A DNA stretch of 33,177 nucleotides from Pseudomonadota bacterium (GTDB lineage: Bacteria; Pseudomonadota; Gammaproteobacteria; Steroidobacterales; Steroidobacteraceae), in contig JAKCDC010000032.1 in NCBI GenBank assembly GCA_021838635.1, forward strand, positions 1 to 33,177, written 5' to 3'. The notes beneath the pieces were generated by a model. It saw only the letters and a program-made list of their open reading frames with translations. It was not told the DNA's origin and searched no databases. Position 1 is the stretch's first letter; each line of letters starts with the position of its first letter. Positions 8,447 to 21,923 of this stretch are shown here, in pieces. Position numbers and translations under genes: made by a program.

Positions 8447-8920
8447 TCAGGTGCGCGGGCGGTAGGTGCGCGCGAGCGCACCGGCGAGCGGTGCCCACAC
8501 CAGCGCTCCGGTGAACGCCGGCACCCAGCGCAGCGGCGTGGTGAGCGGGTGGCCGCTCCAGCCGTCGATTGCCCAGAGCACAAACTGGTACAGCGTGAGT
8601 ACCGCCAGCACCACCAGCGATTGCTGCATGAGCGGCTTGGTGCGGATGCGCTGGTGTTCACGTACCCCGAGGTAGGCGACCAGCGCGACGGCGAGTGCAT
8701 GCTCGCCGAGCACCGGACCCTGGAAGGCATCGAGGAGCAGCCCGCACACCCAGCCGAGGCCGATGCCGGCGCTGCGCGGTGTCTGGATGGCCCAGTAGAA
8801 CACCACCAGGACCAGCAAGTCCGGCCGCGCCACCGCCAGCCACGAAGGCAGCGGCACTAACGTCAGCAGCAGCGCAACCAGCACCGATTTGAAGATCGCG
8901 CCGCCCGGGGAGGTGCTCAT
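8447..8920 (-). CDS. mreD: Rod-shape-determining protein MreD
   Basis: This 157-residue integral membrane protein has about five hydrophobic helices, matching the usual MreD length (about 160). MreD is the poorly conserved membrane partner of MreC in the elongasome. Assignment rests on hydropathy, the RPDLLVLVVFYWAIQTP segment typical of gammaproteobacterial MreD, and position between mreC and mrdA. The start ATG overlaps the mreC stop (ATGA at 8917-8920). Confidence 0.92.
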   Translation of the reverse strand: MSTSPGGAIFKSVLVALLLTLVPLPSWLAVARPDLLVLVVFYWAIQTPRSAGIGLGWVCGLLLDAFQGPVLGEHALAVALVAYLGVREHQRIRTKPLMQQSLVVLAVLTLYQFVLWAIDGWSGHPLTTPLRWVPAFTGALVWAPLAGALARTYRPRT

Positions 8921-9984
8921 GGCGTCCTCGGCGGCGAAGCGACGGGTTTGAGCGGGCGCACGGTCGGCTTCGCGGCGGGCGCTCCGGAGGGCGGTGCGCT
9001 CGCCGCTGCACCTGCTACGGGGCTACCGGCGGCCGCCGGTGTGCACAGCGGCGGGGCGGGCGGCGGCGGCGCGAGCGGGTGAGCGCCCGCAGTGCCGGTG
9101 GGCAGCTGCGGCGGGTGCTTCTGCGCCGGGGCGCCGGGGCTGCCGGGTCGGAACCACAGCAGCATCACCGCCCGGTCGGTCTGCAGGTGCGCGAACGGCC
9201 GGGCGATCACCTGATTCATCGGCTGGATCGACCCGCGGTGGATCTGGGTGATGCGGCCCACCGGATAGCCCGCGGGGAAGACGCCGCCGAGCCCGGAAGT
9301 CACGAGCTCGTCTCCGACCTTCACGTCGGCGTTGGCGGGCAGGTAGGGCAGCGCCAGCGCGTTCGGGTCCCCCGTGCCCACCGCAATGGTGCGAAAGCCG
9401 GTGCGTGCGATCTGCACCGGCAGGTCGTGTTCTGGATCGGTGATGAGCAGCACATCGGCGCTCCACGGCCCGACGTGCATGGTCTGGCCCACCACCCCGT
9501 AGTCATCGAGCACGGCCTGGTTGCGGAATACGCCGTTGCGGGTGCCGCGGTCGATCAGGACGCGCTGGCGCAGCCGGCCGAGCTCAATGTCGACGATGTC
9601 CGCTGGCAGCCACCGCTCGGCGATCGGCGGCACGGCGTGCCGCAGACCGAGCAGCGCCGCGTTCTGTCGCGCCAATGCGTCAAAGCGCAGGGTGCGCACC
9701 TCGAGGGTGCGCATACGGGTGCGCAGGCTGCGGTTTTCCGCCTCCAGGCTCGCCCGCGCAGCAAAGGAGCGCTGCAGCCAGTGCCAGCCGGCGACCGGAG
9801 AGTTCACCGCGACTTCCACCGGGTAGGTGAGCGCCTGCAGCACGTACCGGGCCCGCTCCAGCAGGTCCATGCGCTGGTCGAGGACCATGATGACGATGGA
9901 GACGAGCGCGTAGAGCGTGAAGCGGAATCCCGGGGAGCCCCCGCGACTGTACGGCGATCCGCTCCGGGTGCCGAAACCGGCCAC
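8917..9984 (-). CDS. mreC: Rod-shape-determining protein MreC
   Basis: This 355-residue bitopic protein links MreB to periplasmic PBP2. One transmembrane helix lies at about residues 20-36. A coiled coil at about 73-117 (rich in Leu, Arg and Glu heptads) precedes the paired beta-barrel domain (about 120-275), which contains DIVDIELGRLRQRVLIDRG and LVTSGLGGVFPAGYPVG. The GTG start at 9982-9984 lies 11 bp after mreB. The last 75 or so residues form an Ala/Pro-rich low-complexity tail, so the protein is longer than typical MreC (about 280-370, variable). The tail is presumably periplasmic and disordered. Confidence 0.95.
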   Translation of the reverse strand: MAGFGTRSGSPYSRGGSPGFRFTLYALVSIVIMVLDQRMDLLERARYVLQALTYPVEVAVNSPVAGWHWLQRSFAARASLEAENRSLRTRMRTLEVRTLRFDALARQNAALLGLRHAVPPIAERWLPADIVDIELGRLRQRVLIDRGTRNGVFRNQAVLDDYGVVGQTMHVGPWSADVLLITDPEHDLPVQIARTGFRTIAVGTGDPNALALPYLPANADVKVGDELVTSGLGGVFPAGYPVGRITQIHRGSIQPMNQVIARPFAHLQTDRAVMLLWFRPGSPGAPAQKHPPQLPTGTAGAHPLAPPPPAPPLCTPAAAGSPVAGAAASAPPSGAPAAKPTVRPLKPVASPPRTP

Positions 9985-9995
9985 GGTGCGCGCGG

Positions 9996-11093
<1,098 letters not shown>

Positions 11094-11109
11094 CTACAAA
11101 GTGGCGCGT

Positions 11110-11138
11110 AATCTAGCAACCGATAGCACATTGAGCAA
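11110..11138 (-). promoter_or_regulatory. Candidate mreB promoter
   Basis: On the minus strand TTGCTC (11133-11138) and TAGATT (11110-11115) are separated by 17 bp. TG at the extended -10 position strengthens it. It lies about 70 bp before mreB. A perfect 6-bp hairpin (11076-11081 with 11084-11089, GC-rich) falls in the transcribed leader. Matches to consensus are partial (3/6 and 4/6). Confidence 0.4.
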
Positions 11139-11147
11139 GGCAACATG

Positions 11148-11153
11148 TATGAT
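11148..11153 (+). promoter_or_regulatory. Candidate -10 element for gatCAB
   Basis: TATGAT lies 34 bp before the gatC ATG, in the only AT-rich stretch of the gap. No good -35 is visible at 16-18 bp. It faces away from the candidate mreB promoter, so the two would be back to back. Confidence 0.3.
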
Positions 11154-11187
11154 TTCGAGCCCAGTTCATGCCGCGCCTGAAGCACAG

Positions 11188-11478
11188 ATGGCCCTGACCC
11201 GCGAGCAAGTCGAAAACATCGCCCACCTGGCCCGCCTCGAGCTCGAGCCGGCACAGATCCCGCGCTTCCAGCAGAACCTCTCGAGCATCGTCGATTTCAT
11301 CGGCGAGCTTGAGCGGGCGCAGACCGCGGGCGTCCCGCCCATGGCCCATCCGCTGCCGGGATTGACCCAGCGGCTGCGTGCCGATGCGGTCACCGAGACC
11401 GACGAGCGTGAGCTCTACCAGAAAAATGCCCCGCAGGTGGCCGCCGGGCTCTACCTGGTGCCCAAGGTCATTGAATGA
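11188..11478 (+). CDS. gatC: Glu/Asp-tRNA amidotransferase subunit C
   Basis: This 96-residue subunit stabilises the GatA-GatB complex. Its N terminus, [19 protein letters not shown], is a near-perfect GatC signature, and the C terminus ENAPQV-like segment ([20 protein letters not shown]) is also standard. The frame is open 52 codons upstream, but the ATG at 11188 matches the family start and length (about 95). It is the first gene of gatCAB; gatA follows after 16 bp. Confidence 0.95.
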   Translation: MALTREQVENIAHLARLELEPAQIPRFQQNLSSIVDFIGELERAQTAGVPPMAHPLPGLTQRLRADAVTETDERELYQKNAPQVAAGLYLVPKVIE

Positions 11479-11494
11479 GGCCGCCGAAGCCGTG

Positions 11495-12949
11495 ATGTAC
11501 CGTCAAACCCTCACGCAGCTCGCGGCCGAGCTGCGCGCCCGAAGAGTCTCCAGCGTCGAACTGGTGCGTGCTTTCCTGGCCCGCATCGAGGCGAGCCAGA
11601 GTACCCTGAACGCCTTCGTCACGGTCACGGCCGAGCAGGCGCTCGCACAGGCCGAGGCCGCCGACCGGGCGCTCGGGGCCGGCCGCGGCGGGCCGCTCGA
11701 GGGCGTGCCGTTCGGGCACAAGGACCTCTTCTGCACCGCCGGGGTGCGCACCACCTGCGGCTCGCGCATGCTCGAGAATTTCATCTCGCCCTATGATGCC
11801 ACCGTCGTGAGCCGGCTGAAGGCGGCCGGCGCGGTGATGCTCGGCAAACTCAACATGGACGAGTTCGCCATGGGCTCCTCGAACGAGACCAGCTACTTCG
11901 GCCCGGTGCGCAACCCCTGGAACCCCGCGCTGGTGCCCGGGGGCTCCTCGGGCGGCTCGGCGGCGGCGGTGGCCGCGCGGCTGCTGCCGGCTGCCACGGC
12001 AACCGATACCGGGGGTTCGATCCGCCAGCCAGCGGCGTTCTGCGGGGTCACCGGCATCAAGCCGACCTACGGGCGTGTCTCGCGCTACGGCATGATCGCC
12101 TTCGCCTCGAGCCTCGATCAGGGCGGGGTCATCGCCGCGAGCGCCGAGGACACCGCGCGGGTGTTGCGCGAGATGGCCGGATTCGATCCGCGCGACTCGA
12201 CCAGCGTCGATGCGCCCGTGCCTGATTACCTCGCTGGGCTCGAGCAGTCGCTCTCGGGCCTGAAAATCGGCGTGCTGAAGGAATTTTTCGACACCGGGCT
12301 CGACCCGGCGTACGAGCGCTGCGTGCGTGAGGCGCTCGCGGTGTTTGAGCGCCTCGGGGCGAGTGTGCGCGAGGTCAGTCTGCCGAACATCCCGCTGTCG
12401 GTGCCCGCGTACTACGTGGTGGCCCCGGCGGAGTGCTCCTCGAACCTCGCGCGCTATGACGGGGTGCGCTTCGGGCACCGCTGCGCCGAGGCGCGCGACC
12501 TGGAGGATCTGTACAAGCGCTCCCGCTCCGAGGGCTTCGGCGCCGAGGTGAAGCGGCGCATCATGACGGGGACCTACGTGCTCTCGGCGGGCTACTACGA
12601 CGCGTATTACCTCAAGGCGCAGCGTGTGCGTCGCCTGATTACCTCGGACTTCGCGCGCGCCTTCGGCGAGGTGGACCTGCTGATGGGGCCGACCACGCCC
12701 ACGCCCGCGTTCGAGCTTGGCGCCAAGGTGGCCGATCCCATCACCATGTATCTGAACGACATTTACACCATCAGCGCGAACCTGGCCGGGCTGCCGGCGA
12801 TGTCGGTGCCGTGCGGGTTCGCCGCGGGCCTGCCAGCGGGCCTGCAGATCATCGGGCCGCATTTCGCCGAGGCGCGCCTGCTCAACGCCGCGCACCGCTA
12901 CCAGCGCGAGACCGATTGGCATCTGCGCATCCCGGAGGCGTACGCATGA
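11495..12949 (+). CDS. gatA: Glu/Asp-tRNA amidotransferase subunit A (amidase)
   Basis: This 484-residue amidase-signature enzyme releases ammonia from glutamine for transamidation of Glu-tRNA(Gln) and Asp-tRNA(Asn). The Ser-cisSer-Lys triad is complete: Lys76 (FGHKDLFC), Ser151 (PGGSSGGS) and Ser175 ([10 protein letters not shown]). These are exactly three residues before the equivalents known in Staphylococcus aureus GatA. ATG start at 11495; a GTG directly before it is a possible alternative. The end overlaps gatB as ATGA. Confidence 0.97.
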   Translation: MYRQTLTQLAAELRARRVSSVELVRAFLARIEASQSTLNAFVTVTAEQALAQAEAADRALGAGRGGPLEGVPFGHKDLFCTAGVRTTCGSRMLENFISPYDATVVSRLKAAGAVMLGKLNMDEFAMGSSNETSYFGPVRNPWNPALVPGGSSGGSAAAVAARLLPAATATDTGGSIRQPAAFCGVTGIKPTYGRVSRYGMIAFASSLDQGGVIAASAEDTARVLREMAGFDPRDSTSVDAPVPDYLAGLEQSLSGLKIGVLKEFFDTGLDPAYERCVREALAVFERLGASVREVSLPNIPLSVPAYYVVAPAECSSNLARYDGVRFGHRCAEARDLEDLYKRSRSEGFGAEVKRRIMTGTYVLSAGYYDAYYLKAQRVRRLITSDFARAFGEVDLLMGPTTPTPAFELGAKVADPITMYLNDIYTISANLAGLPAMSVPCGFAAGLPAGLQIIGPHFAEARLLNAAHRYQRETDWHLRIPEAYA

Positions 12950-14385
12950 GCGCCTGGGAAACGGTCATCGGGCTGGAGATCCATGCCCAGCTCGCCACCC
13001 GCTCGAAGATCTTCTCCGGGGCCGCGACGGCCTATGGGGCGGTGCCGAACTCCCAGGCCTGCCTGGTCGACCTCGGTTACCCCGGCGTGCTGCCGGTGCT
13101 CAATGCCGAAGTGGTGCGCATGGCGGTGCGTTTCGGGCTCGCCATCGATGCGCGCATCGCGCGCCAGTCGGTGTTCGCGCGCAAAAACTACTTCTATCCC
13201 GACCTGCCCAAGGGGTACCAGATCAGCCAGTACGAGCTGCCGATCGTGGCCGCCGGCGCGATCGAGATCGTGCTCGAGGACGGCACGGTCAAGCGCATCG
13301 GCGTGACGCGTGCGCACCTGGAAGAGGATGCCGGCAAGTCGCTGCACGAGGGACTCGGGGCGCTCACCGGCATCGATCTGAACCGGGCCGGCACGCCGCT
13401 CATCGAGATCGTCTCGGAGCCCGAGCTGCGCTCGGCGAAAGAGGCCGTTGCCTACATGAAGAAGGTGCACACCCTGGTGCGCTACCTGGAGATCTGCGAC
13501 GGCAATATGCAGGAAGGCTCGTTCCGCTGCGATGCGAACGTGTCGGTGCGGCCGGTGGGCACGGAGAAGTTCGGTACCCGCGCCGAGATCAAGAACATCA
13601 ACTCCTTCCGCTACGTCGAGAAGGCGATCCAGTACGAAGTGGCCCGCCAGATCGAGCTGATTGAGTCCGGCGGCAAGGTGGTCCAGGAGACGCGCCTGTG
13701 GGATCCGGACAAAGGCGAGACCCGCTCGATGCGCTCGAAGGAAGAGGCGAACGACTACCGCTACTTCCCCGACCCGGATCTGCTGCCGCTCGAGATCGAT
13801 GAGGCCTACATCGAGGCGGTGCGCGCGGCGCTGCCGGAGCTGCCGGACGCCAAGGCGGCGCGGTTCGTCTGCGAGTACGGGCTGTCGGCCTACGATGCGC
13901 TCGTGCTCACCGCCAGCCGCGATCTGGCCGACTATTACGAGGCCGTGGTGCGCGCCGTGCCCACGCAGCCGAAGCTCGCGGCGAACTGGGTGATGGGCGA
14001 GCTGTCCGCGGCGCTGAACAAGGACGGGCTGGAGATCGATTCCGGCCGGCTCAGCGCCGAGGGACTCGCGGGTCTGCTCGCGCGCATCGCCGATGAGACG
14101 ATCTCCGGCAAGATTGCCAAGGATGTGTTCGAGGCGATGTGGGCGAGCGGTGAGAGCGCCGATGCGCTCATCGAGGCGAAGGGGCTGAAGCAGATCACCG
14201 ACACCGGAGCGATTGAGCAGGCCATCGATGCCGTCATGGCGAAGAACCCGGCTCAGCTCGCCGAGTTCCGCGCCGGCAAAGACAAGCTGTTTGGCTTCTT
14301 CGTCGGTCAGGTCATGAAGGCGACGCAGGGCAAGGCCAACCCCGCGCAGCTGAACGAGTTGCTGAAGAAGAAACTGCCCGGTTGA
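12946..14385 (+). CDS. gatB: Glu/Asp-tRNA amidotransferase subunit B
   Basis: This 479-residue subunit binds the misacylated tRNA, activates the Glu/Asp side chain with ATP and transfers ammonia to it. The N-terminal [20 protein letters not shown] is the GatB signature. [20 protein letters not shown] and [11 protein letters not shown], which include metal and substrate-site segments, follow. The C-terminal YqeY-like helical tRNA-binding region ends at [15 protein letters not shown]. The start is supported by GGAGG at 12934-12938, 7 nt upstream, and by the ATGA overlap with gatA. The length matches the family. Confidence 0.97.
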   Translation: MSAWETVIGLEIHAQLATRSKIFSGAATAYGAVPNSQACLVDLGYPGVLPVLNAEVVRMAVRFGLAIDARIARQSVFARKNYFYPDLPKGYQISQYELPIVAAGAIEIVLEDGTVKRIGVTRAHLEEDAGKSLHEGLGALTGIDLNRAGTPLIEIVSEPELRSAKEAVAYMKKVHTLVRYLEICDGNMQEGSFRCDANVSVRPVGTEKFGTRAEIKNINSFRYVEKAIQYEVARQIELIESGGKVVQETRLWDPDKGETRSMRSKEEANDYRYFPDPDLLPLEIDEAYIEAVRAALPELPDAKAARFVCEYGLSAYDALVLTASRDLADYYEAVVRAVPTQPKLAANWVMGELSAALNKDGLEIDSGRLSAEGLAGLLARIADETISGKIAKDVFEAMWASGESADALIEAKGLKQITDTGAIEQAIDAVMAKNPAQLAEFRAGKDKLFGFFVGQVMKATQGKANPAQLNELLKKKLPG

Positions 14386-14416
14386 GTCGCGCCTGAGAAT
14401 GCTCCATGCTGCGCGC

Positions 14417-15337
14417 ATGGACGCTGACACAGGTTACGACACGGTACGCCGCTTCCTCGTCGATGAGCAGCCGGTGCGCGGGCACTGGGTGCGCCTTGAG
14501 GAGGCCTGGCGCGCGTTGCGCGCCAACGGCGAGTACCCGCCGGCGGTGCGCACGCTGCTCGGTGAGGCCGTTGCGGCCTCGGTGCTGCTCGCGGCAACGC
14601 TGAAGTTCCGAGGCCGACTGACGCTGCAAATGCAGGGGCATGGGGCTGTCAGTCTGCTCGTCGCGCAATGCACTCATGAGTTCGGCGTGCGGGCTGTCGC
14701 CCATTACGACGATGCGCTCGCGGCCGCGATCGACGCAGAACGCTCGGCGGGCGAGACGTTTCGTGCGCTGGTCGGAGAGGGCGGCCGGTTCACGGTCACC
14801 ATCGAGGCGGACGAGCGCAATCTTCGCTACCAGGGCATCGTACCGCTCGCCGGGGACTCGCTTGCACAATCCCTGGAGGCGTATTTCAGCGCCTCGGAAC
14901 AGTTGCCGACCTGCGTGCAGCTGGCGGCGGACGAAGCGCGCTGCGCGGGGCTGCTCGTGCAGAAGCTGCCGCAATCCGAGGCGAGCGCCGGCGTCGAGGC
15001 GCTCTGGCAGTCGGTGCTGCGCGGCATGCAGCGTCTCGCGCCCGAGGCGCTGCTCGAGACGGGCGTGGAGGCGGTGCTTGGCGCCGTGCTGCCCGAACAC
15101 GACGTGCGCCTCTTTGGCGGCTCGACCGTGGTGTTCGAGTGTCGCTGCGGGGAAGGTCGGGTGACTTCGTTGCTGCGCGCGCTCGGGGCCGATGAGGTGC
15201 GCGAGATCCTTGCCGAGGAGGGCGCGGTCACCGTGACGTGTGAGTTCTGCCACCGCCCTTATCGGTTCGATGCGCAGGCCGTCGAGGCACTGTTCACGGA
15301 CAGCGGCGCGGCGGATGTATCGGCCCTGATCCACTGA
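14417..15337 (+). CDS. hslO: Redox-regulated chaperonin Hsp33
   Basis: This is a 306-residue Hsp33, a cytoplasmic holdase switched on by oxidation when four zinc-bound cysteines form disulfides. All four are present in the C-terminal domain: CRC (Cys242, Cys244) and CEFC (Cys275, Cys278). The N-terminal VRRFLVDEQPVRGHWVRL and the YQGIVPL..DSLAQSLEAYFSASEQLPT core are classic for the family. The ATG at 14417 aligns with the E. coli start; an in-frame ATG at 14399 would add six residues, and neither has a strong Shine-Dalgarno. It follows gatB in the same direction after about 30 bp and may be cotranscribed. Confidence 0.95.
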   Translation: MDADTGYDTVRRFLVDEQPVRGHWVRLEEAWRALRANGEYPPAVRTLLGEAVAASVLLAATLKFRGRLTLQMQGHGAVSLLVAQCTHEFGVRAVAHYDDALAAAIDAERSAGETFRALVGEGGRFTVTIEADERNLRYQGIVPLAGDSLAQSLEAYFSASEQLPTCVQLAADEARCAGLLVQKLPQSEASAGVEALWQSVLRGMQRLAPEALLETGVEAVLGAVLPEHDVRLFGGSTVVFECRCGEGRVTSLLRALGADEVREILAEEGAVTVTCEFCHRPYRFDAQAVEALFTDSGAADVSALIH

Positions 15338-15346
15338 CTCTCGGTG

Positions 15347-15364
15347 GCCCGCCGGTCGGCGGGC
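15347..15364 (+). terminator. Perfect 8-bp GC hairpin after hslO
   Basis: GCCCGCCG and CGGCGGGC (15347-15354, 15357-15364) pair perfectly 10 bp after the hslO stop. No T-run follows, so it may be a factor-dependent or weak intrinsic terminator that separates hslO from the methionine operon. Confidence 0.45.
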
Positions 15365-15423
15365 ACACCTGCACCGTGTCTCAGTGATTCCCTGTGCCGG
15401 GCCACTGTGCTATCTTAGAGTTA

Positions 15424-15441
15424 AAGATTTGTGCAATTCTT
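15424..15441 (+). promoter_or_regulatory. Imperfect palindrome, candidate ArsR-type operator
   Basis: AAGATTTG-TG-CAATTCTT is an inverted repeat with 7 of 8 matching positions and a 2-nt spacer. It ends 9 bp before the GTG of the ArsR-type regulator. It lies in a markedly AT-rich island within GC-rich DNA. A related half (TGTGC followed by an AT-rich stretch) recurs exactly 24 bp upstream at 15406. A possible -10 (TATCTT, 15411-15416) lies between. Autoregulation is the natural inference. Confidence 0.45.
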
Positions 15442-15450
15442 GAAATCCAC

Positions 15451-16359
15451 GTGCGGTCGTTCGACGATACCCTGCTCTGGCTGCGCGCTGCGGCTGAGGC
15501 CACCCGCCTGCGGTTGCTGGCGTTGTGCGCGGAGCGCGAGTTGAGCGTCTCGGACCTGGCCGAGGTGCTCGGCCAGAGCGAGCCGCGGGTGTCGCGGCAT
15601 TTGCGCATCCTGACCGAGGCGGGTCTGGTCGAGCGGGTCCGTCAGGGACAGTGGGTCCATTACCGTCTGGCGCGCTCGATGCCGCCCGCGAATTTCGTGC
15701 GCGGCCTGCTCGGGCAGCTCGAACGCAGCGATCCGGTGCTCGCGCAGGACCGAGAGCGCCTGCGGACCCCCGGGGCGGCGCCCGGCGCCGCCCCCGCGGT
15801 CTCACGTCTCGGACGCGAACTGCGCGCGGTACTGGAGGCGGAGATGGCCGCTGCGCCAGCCTCGGTGCTGCTGATCGGGGTCGAACATCCGGAGCTGCTG
15901 CTGAGCGTGGTGGAGCGTGCCGGGCAGTGCACTGCGCTTGCGCATTCGCGCCGCGCGGCGCAGGCGGCTCGCGCGACGCTGGCGCGACTGCAGAGGGCCT
16001 GCCGGATCGTGCAGGCCGGCGGCGCCGAGGCGATCGGCGCTGAGGACGTGCGGCGCCTCGGCGGGCCATTCGAGGCGGTGGTGATCGATCATCTGACGCT
16101 GCCGGCCGGGGCGAGTCCGATGCTGCTCGCCGCGGCACGCGCCGCGCTCGTCCCCGGGGGACGACTGTGGCTGTTCGAGCGCTATCCGCCGGCGCTTGCC
16201 GAGCGGGTCATCGAACATCCCCTCGCGGGGCTGCGCCGGCGGCTCACCGAGGCGCACCTGGAGTGTCAGCGCATCCGGCCGATCGAGGCGGACGGCCAGC
16301 ACGTGCTCGGCGCCTCGGCCATCGCCGGCGGCGCACTGCCGGTGAGCCGCACCGGCTGA
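15451..16359 (+). CDS. ArsR-type HTH fused to degenerate methyltransferase fold
   Basis: This 302-residue protein has an ArsR-family winged helix at residues 12-75. Its ELSVSDLAEVLGQSEPRVSRHLRIL carries Ser where metal-sensing ArsR proteins have the Cys of ELCVCDL. A C-terminal Rossmann-like methyltransferase domain follows (about 135-295), recognisable from FEAVVIDHL and AAARAALVPGGRLWLFER. The glycine-rich motif I that normally binds SAM is degenerate (VLLIGVEHPELL). The protein may therefore sense SAM or SAH, or have lost binding, rather than methylate. Its position before metF-metH matches ArsR-family regulators of the SAM cycle. The frame is open to 15394, but that would place the operator palindrome inside the gene, so the GTG at 15451 is preferred. 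Confidence 0.8.
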   Translation: MRSFDDTLLWLRAAAEATRLRLLALCAERELSVSDLAEVLGQSEPRVSRHLRILTEAGLVERVRQGQWVHYRLARSMPPANFVRGLLGQLERSDPVLAQDRERLRTPGAAPGAAPAVSRLGRELRAVLEAEMAAAPASVLLIGVEHPELLLSVVERAGQCTALAHSRRAAQAARATLARLQRACRIVQAGGAEAIGAEDVRRLGGPFEAVVIDHLTLPAGASPMLLAAARAALVPGGRLWLFERYPPALAERVIEHPLAGLRRRLTEAHLECQRIRPIEADGQHVLGASAIAGGALPVSRTG

Positions 16360-16381
16360 GCGGGATCGGTACTCGCTGCGG

Positions 16382-16393
16382 TGCGGTACCGCA
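16382..16393. promoter_or_regulatory. Perfect 12-bp palindrome before metF
   Basis: TGCGGTACCGCA is exactly self-complementary. It lies 20 bp before the metF start and directly upstream of a possible -10 (TATGAC, 16394-16399). It differs in sequence from the palindrome before the regulator gene. A 7-bp hairpin (16338-16344 with 16350-16356) covers the end of the regulator gene. Operator or RNA hairpin are both possible. Confidence 0.35.
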
Positions 16394-16407
16394 TATGACA
16401 GAGGTGA

Positions 16408-21081
<4,674 letters not shown>

Positions 21082-21089
<8 letters not shown>

Positions 21090-21107
21090 GTGTTGTGGCT
21101 CAGCCGG
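21082..21107. terminator. Perfect 9-bp hairpin across convergent stop codons
   Basis: CCGGCTGAG (21082-21090) and CTCAGCCGG (21099-21107) pair perfectly around an 8-nt loop. Each arm contains the stop codon of one gene: metH on the plus strand and the membrane protein on the minus strand. It probably acts as a bidirectional transcript end, although no T-run follows. Confidence 0.55.
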
Positions 21108-21903
21108 GTCTGCCGCTCTGGCGCAGCTCGAGGTCGCTGAAGGTGTTCAGCACGACGGCGGTGAAGAAAATCCCGCCCATCGCGAGCAGCGCCAGCATCA
21201 CCGCCGCGATCAGCGCGCGGGCGGCCGGCTGGTGGATCGCCCCCGGCAGGATCAGCGCCGCCATGACTTCGGCGAAGAACAACACGGTGATGATGATCGA
21301 GGCGGCGATGGCGTAGAGCGCCAGGGTCCGCCACCAGTTGCCGCGCACCAGCCGCACACTGTACGCGAGGCTCTGCAGCACGCTCTTGTGGGTCAGCATG
21401 CGCGCCGGCAGGGCGAGGGAGAGCGCGACCAGGGCGTAGATCGCCGCGAGCAGCATCACGCCGAACAGCGCCGAGCGATACGGCTCGATCAGCGAGAGCG
21501 GCCAGCTGAGCAGCGCGAGAATCAGCAGGTTGCCGAGCAGGATGATCGCCACGATGGCCGGCGTCTGCTTGAACGCCTCCAGCAGGTCGGCCGGTCCGGC
21601 GGCGCGCCCGGCTGCCACGGCCGCCTGGCGCAGCAGCGTGGCCATCCACAGGATGCAGAAGAGCAGATACCCGACCGTGTACAGCGTGATCCACACCGGG
21701 TCGTTCATCTGTGCGGCCGAGGGAATCAGCGGAGGCATCTGCCCACGCGACAGTTCGTAGAGTGTCGGCAGCTGCAGCAGTAAGATGGCCAACGAGCCAT
21801 ACGGCATGCACTTCGGCAGCGTGGCGCGGAAGATCTTCAGGCTCGAGTCGAGCAGTTCCGCGAGCGTACGCGGGCGTGTGGGAGGATACAGTGTAATGGC
21901 CAT
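21100..21903 (-). CDS. Polytopic membrane protein of unknown function
   Basis: This is a 267-residue protein with about six hydrophobic helices. A short cytoplasmic N terminus (TLAELLDSSLKIFRATLPK) resembles the opening of the YciC/glycerophosphodiester-phosphodiesterase membrane-domain type of hypothetical proteins. No catalytic motif is visible. A longer open frame exists upstream (to 22584), but it lies antisense inside prmC and its composition looks like a shadow. The ATG at 21901-21903 is chosen because translation from there begins with a membrane-protein-like segment. It has no Shine-Dalgarno. A TATGAT -10-like hexamer ends 6 nt before the ATG, as in leaderless mRNAs. It is convergent with metH and divergent from prmC. 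Confidence 0.8.
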   Translation of the reverse strand: MAITLYPPTRPRTLAELLDSSLKIFRATLPKCMPYGSLAILLLQLPTLYELSRGQMPPLIPSAAQMNDPVWITLYTVGYLLFCILWMATLLRQAAVAAGRAAGPADLLEAFKQTPAIVAIILLGNLLILALLSWPLSLIEPYRSALFGVMLLAAIYALVALSLALPARMLTHKSVLQSLAYSVRLVRGNWWRTLALYAIAASIIITVLFFAEVMAALILPGAIHQPAARALIAAVMLALLAMGGIFFTAVVLNTFSDLELRQSGRPG

Positions 21904-21923
21904 CCGCCAATCATAACTGCGCC
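21904..21923. promoter_or_regulatory. 20-bp divergent gap with back-to-back -10 elements
   Basis: The entire intergenic space between the membrane-protein gene (minus) and prmC (plus) is 20 bp. The minus strand reads TATGAT, then 6 nt, then ATG. The plus strand reads CATAAC (21912-21917), then 6 nt, then ATG. Both spacings equal the usual -10 to +1 distance, so each transcript could begin at its start codon. Neither gene has a Shine-Dalgarno. Confidence 0.45.

Noticed and set aside
11468-14430. Long minus-strand frames across gatA and gatB
   Set aside because: They mirror well-identified genes, have no recognisable motifs and show composition typical of shadow frames in GC-rich DNA.
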